In this document: piece after piece, positions 5,971 through 6,078 of the stretch
How positions within the stretch are numbered: position 1 is the stretch's first letter
Layout: each line of letters opens with the position of its first letter
Assembly (NCBI GenBank): GCA_001770785.1
Contig: MERZ01000187.1
Location: forward strand, 2,750-8,827
DNA: 6,078 nucleotides
Direction of reading: 5' to 3'
DNA from: Burkholderiales bacterium RIFCSPHIGHO2_12_FULL_61_11
GTDB lineage: Bacteria > Pseudomonadota > Gammaproteobacteria > Burkholderiales > Burkholderiaceae_C
The notes under the pieces: model-generated
Database searches by the model: none
What the model was told of the DNA's origin: nothing
Seen by the model: the letters and a program-made list of their open reading frames with translations, nothing else
Translations under genes and position numbers: made by a program

Positions 5971-6078
5971 ACTTCTTATGGTTAGTCAGTTGAGATAAAA
6001 GCTTGTGGCTGCTGGTAGCTGGCCACTGTACCGCGAAATCCCAGGATCATGATCACTAAGTAGTGCTTCGTTATTCTT

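Larger units (their letters stand above)
5809..6078. other. Upstream intergenic/regulatory region of the oah-dch-bcr operon
   Basis: No gene is supported in this 270-bp stretch. The part at about 5880-6000 is clearly more AT-rich than the coding regions and carries the FNR-type box, the direct repeat and the putative promoter. The part at 5823-5883 would be the 5' untranslated leader; it contains a weak CGTTG/CAACG pairing but no recognised riboswitch. The outer part, 6000-6078, is GC-richer. It holds the small palindromes GATCATGATC (6045-6054) and CACTA-AG-TAGTG (6054-6065). It could be the end of a neighbouring gene, but no reading frame there is convincing. Confidence 0.6.

Noticed and set aside
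5986..6078. Minus-strand frame open from the window edge to a TGA, possibly the 3' end of an upstream gene
   Set aside because: It has only 30 residues with no recognisable motif, and a second minus-strand frame is equally open, so coding cannot be supported.

Overview
The window is part of a class I (ATP-dependent) benzoyl-CoA reductase gene cluster, the central dearomatising module of anaerobic aromatic degradation. All recognisable genes lie on the minus strand and read right to left in the order oah, dch, bcrC, bcrB, bcrA. The last gene, bcrA, runs off the left edge. This is the Thauera-type arrangement (had-oah-dch-bcrCBAD in the literature), as opposed to the Rhodopseudomonas bad or Azoarcus bzd layouts. 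High-GC coding regions, Shine-Dalgarno-led genes and a Thauera-type order suggest a facultatively anaerobic betaproteobacterium, possibly a Rhodoferax-like member of the Comamonadaceae. The genus is a guess; the family-level pathway assignment is firm.

Layout from the operon's 5' end (right edge) leftwards. Positions 6078-5809 form a relatively AT-rich non-coding region. It holds a perfect FNR/Anr-type box (TTGAT-N4-ATCAA), overlapping palindromes, an 8-bp direct repeat at 21-bp spacing and a plausible sigma70 promoter, all pointing towards oah. Positions 5808-5716 hold a 30-codon ORF with a strong Shine-Dalgarno. Its first 20 or so residues look like the N-terminus of a zinc-type alcohol dehydrogenase, and it sits exactly where had (6-hydroxycyclohex-1-ene-1-carbonyl-CoA dehydrogenase) is expected. 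I read it as the remnant of a deleted had gene, or a leader peptide derived from one. Next come oah (5694-4576) and dch (4546-3773), then bcrC (3773-2595), which overlaps the dch stop by one base. A 158-bp gap with two copies of a structured repeat follows, then bcrB (2436-1117) and bcrA (1089 to the left edge, 363 codons present).

Together, BcrABCD use ATP and reduced ferredoxin to reduce benzoyl-CoA to cyclohexa-1,5-diene-1-carbonyl-CoA. Dch hydrates the diene, Had would oxidise the alcohol, and Oah opens the ring to 3-hydroxypimelyl-CoA. The window therefore covers the pathway except Had (only a possible remnant) and BcrD (expected just beyond the left edge). The most interesting points are the apparent loss of had, the anaerobic-regulator site, and the duplicated repeat between the two catalytic-subunit genes. 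I see no evidence for an entirely new system.
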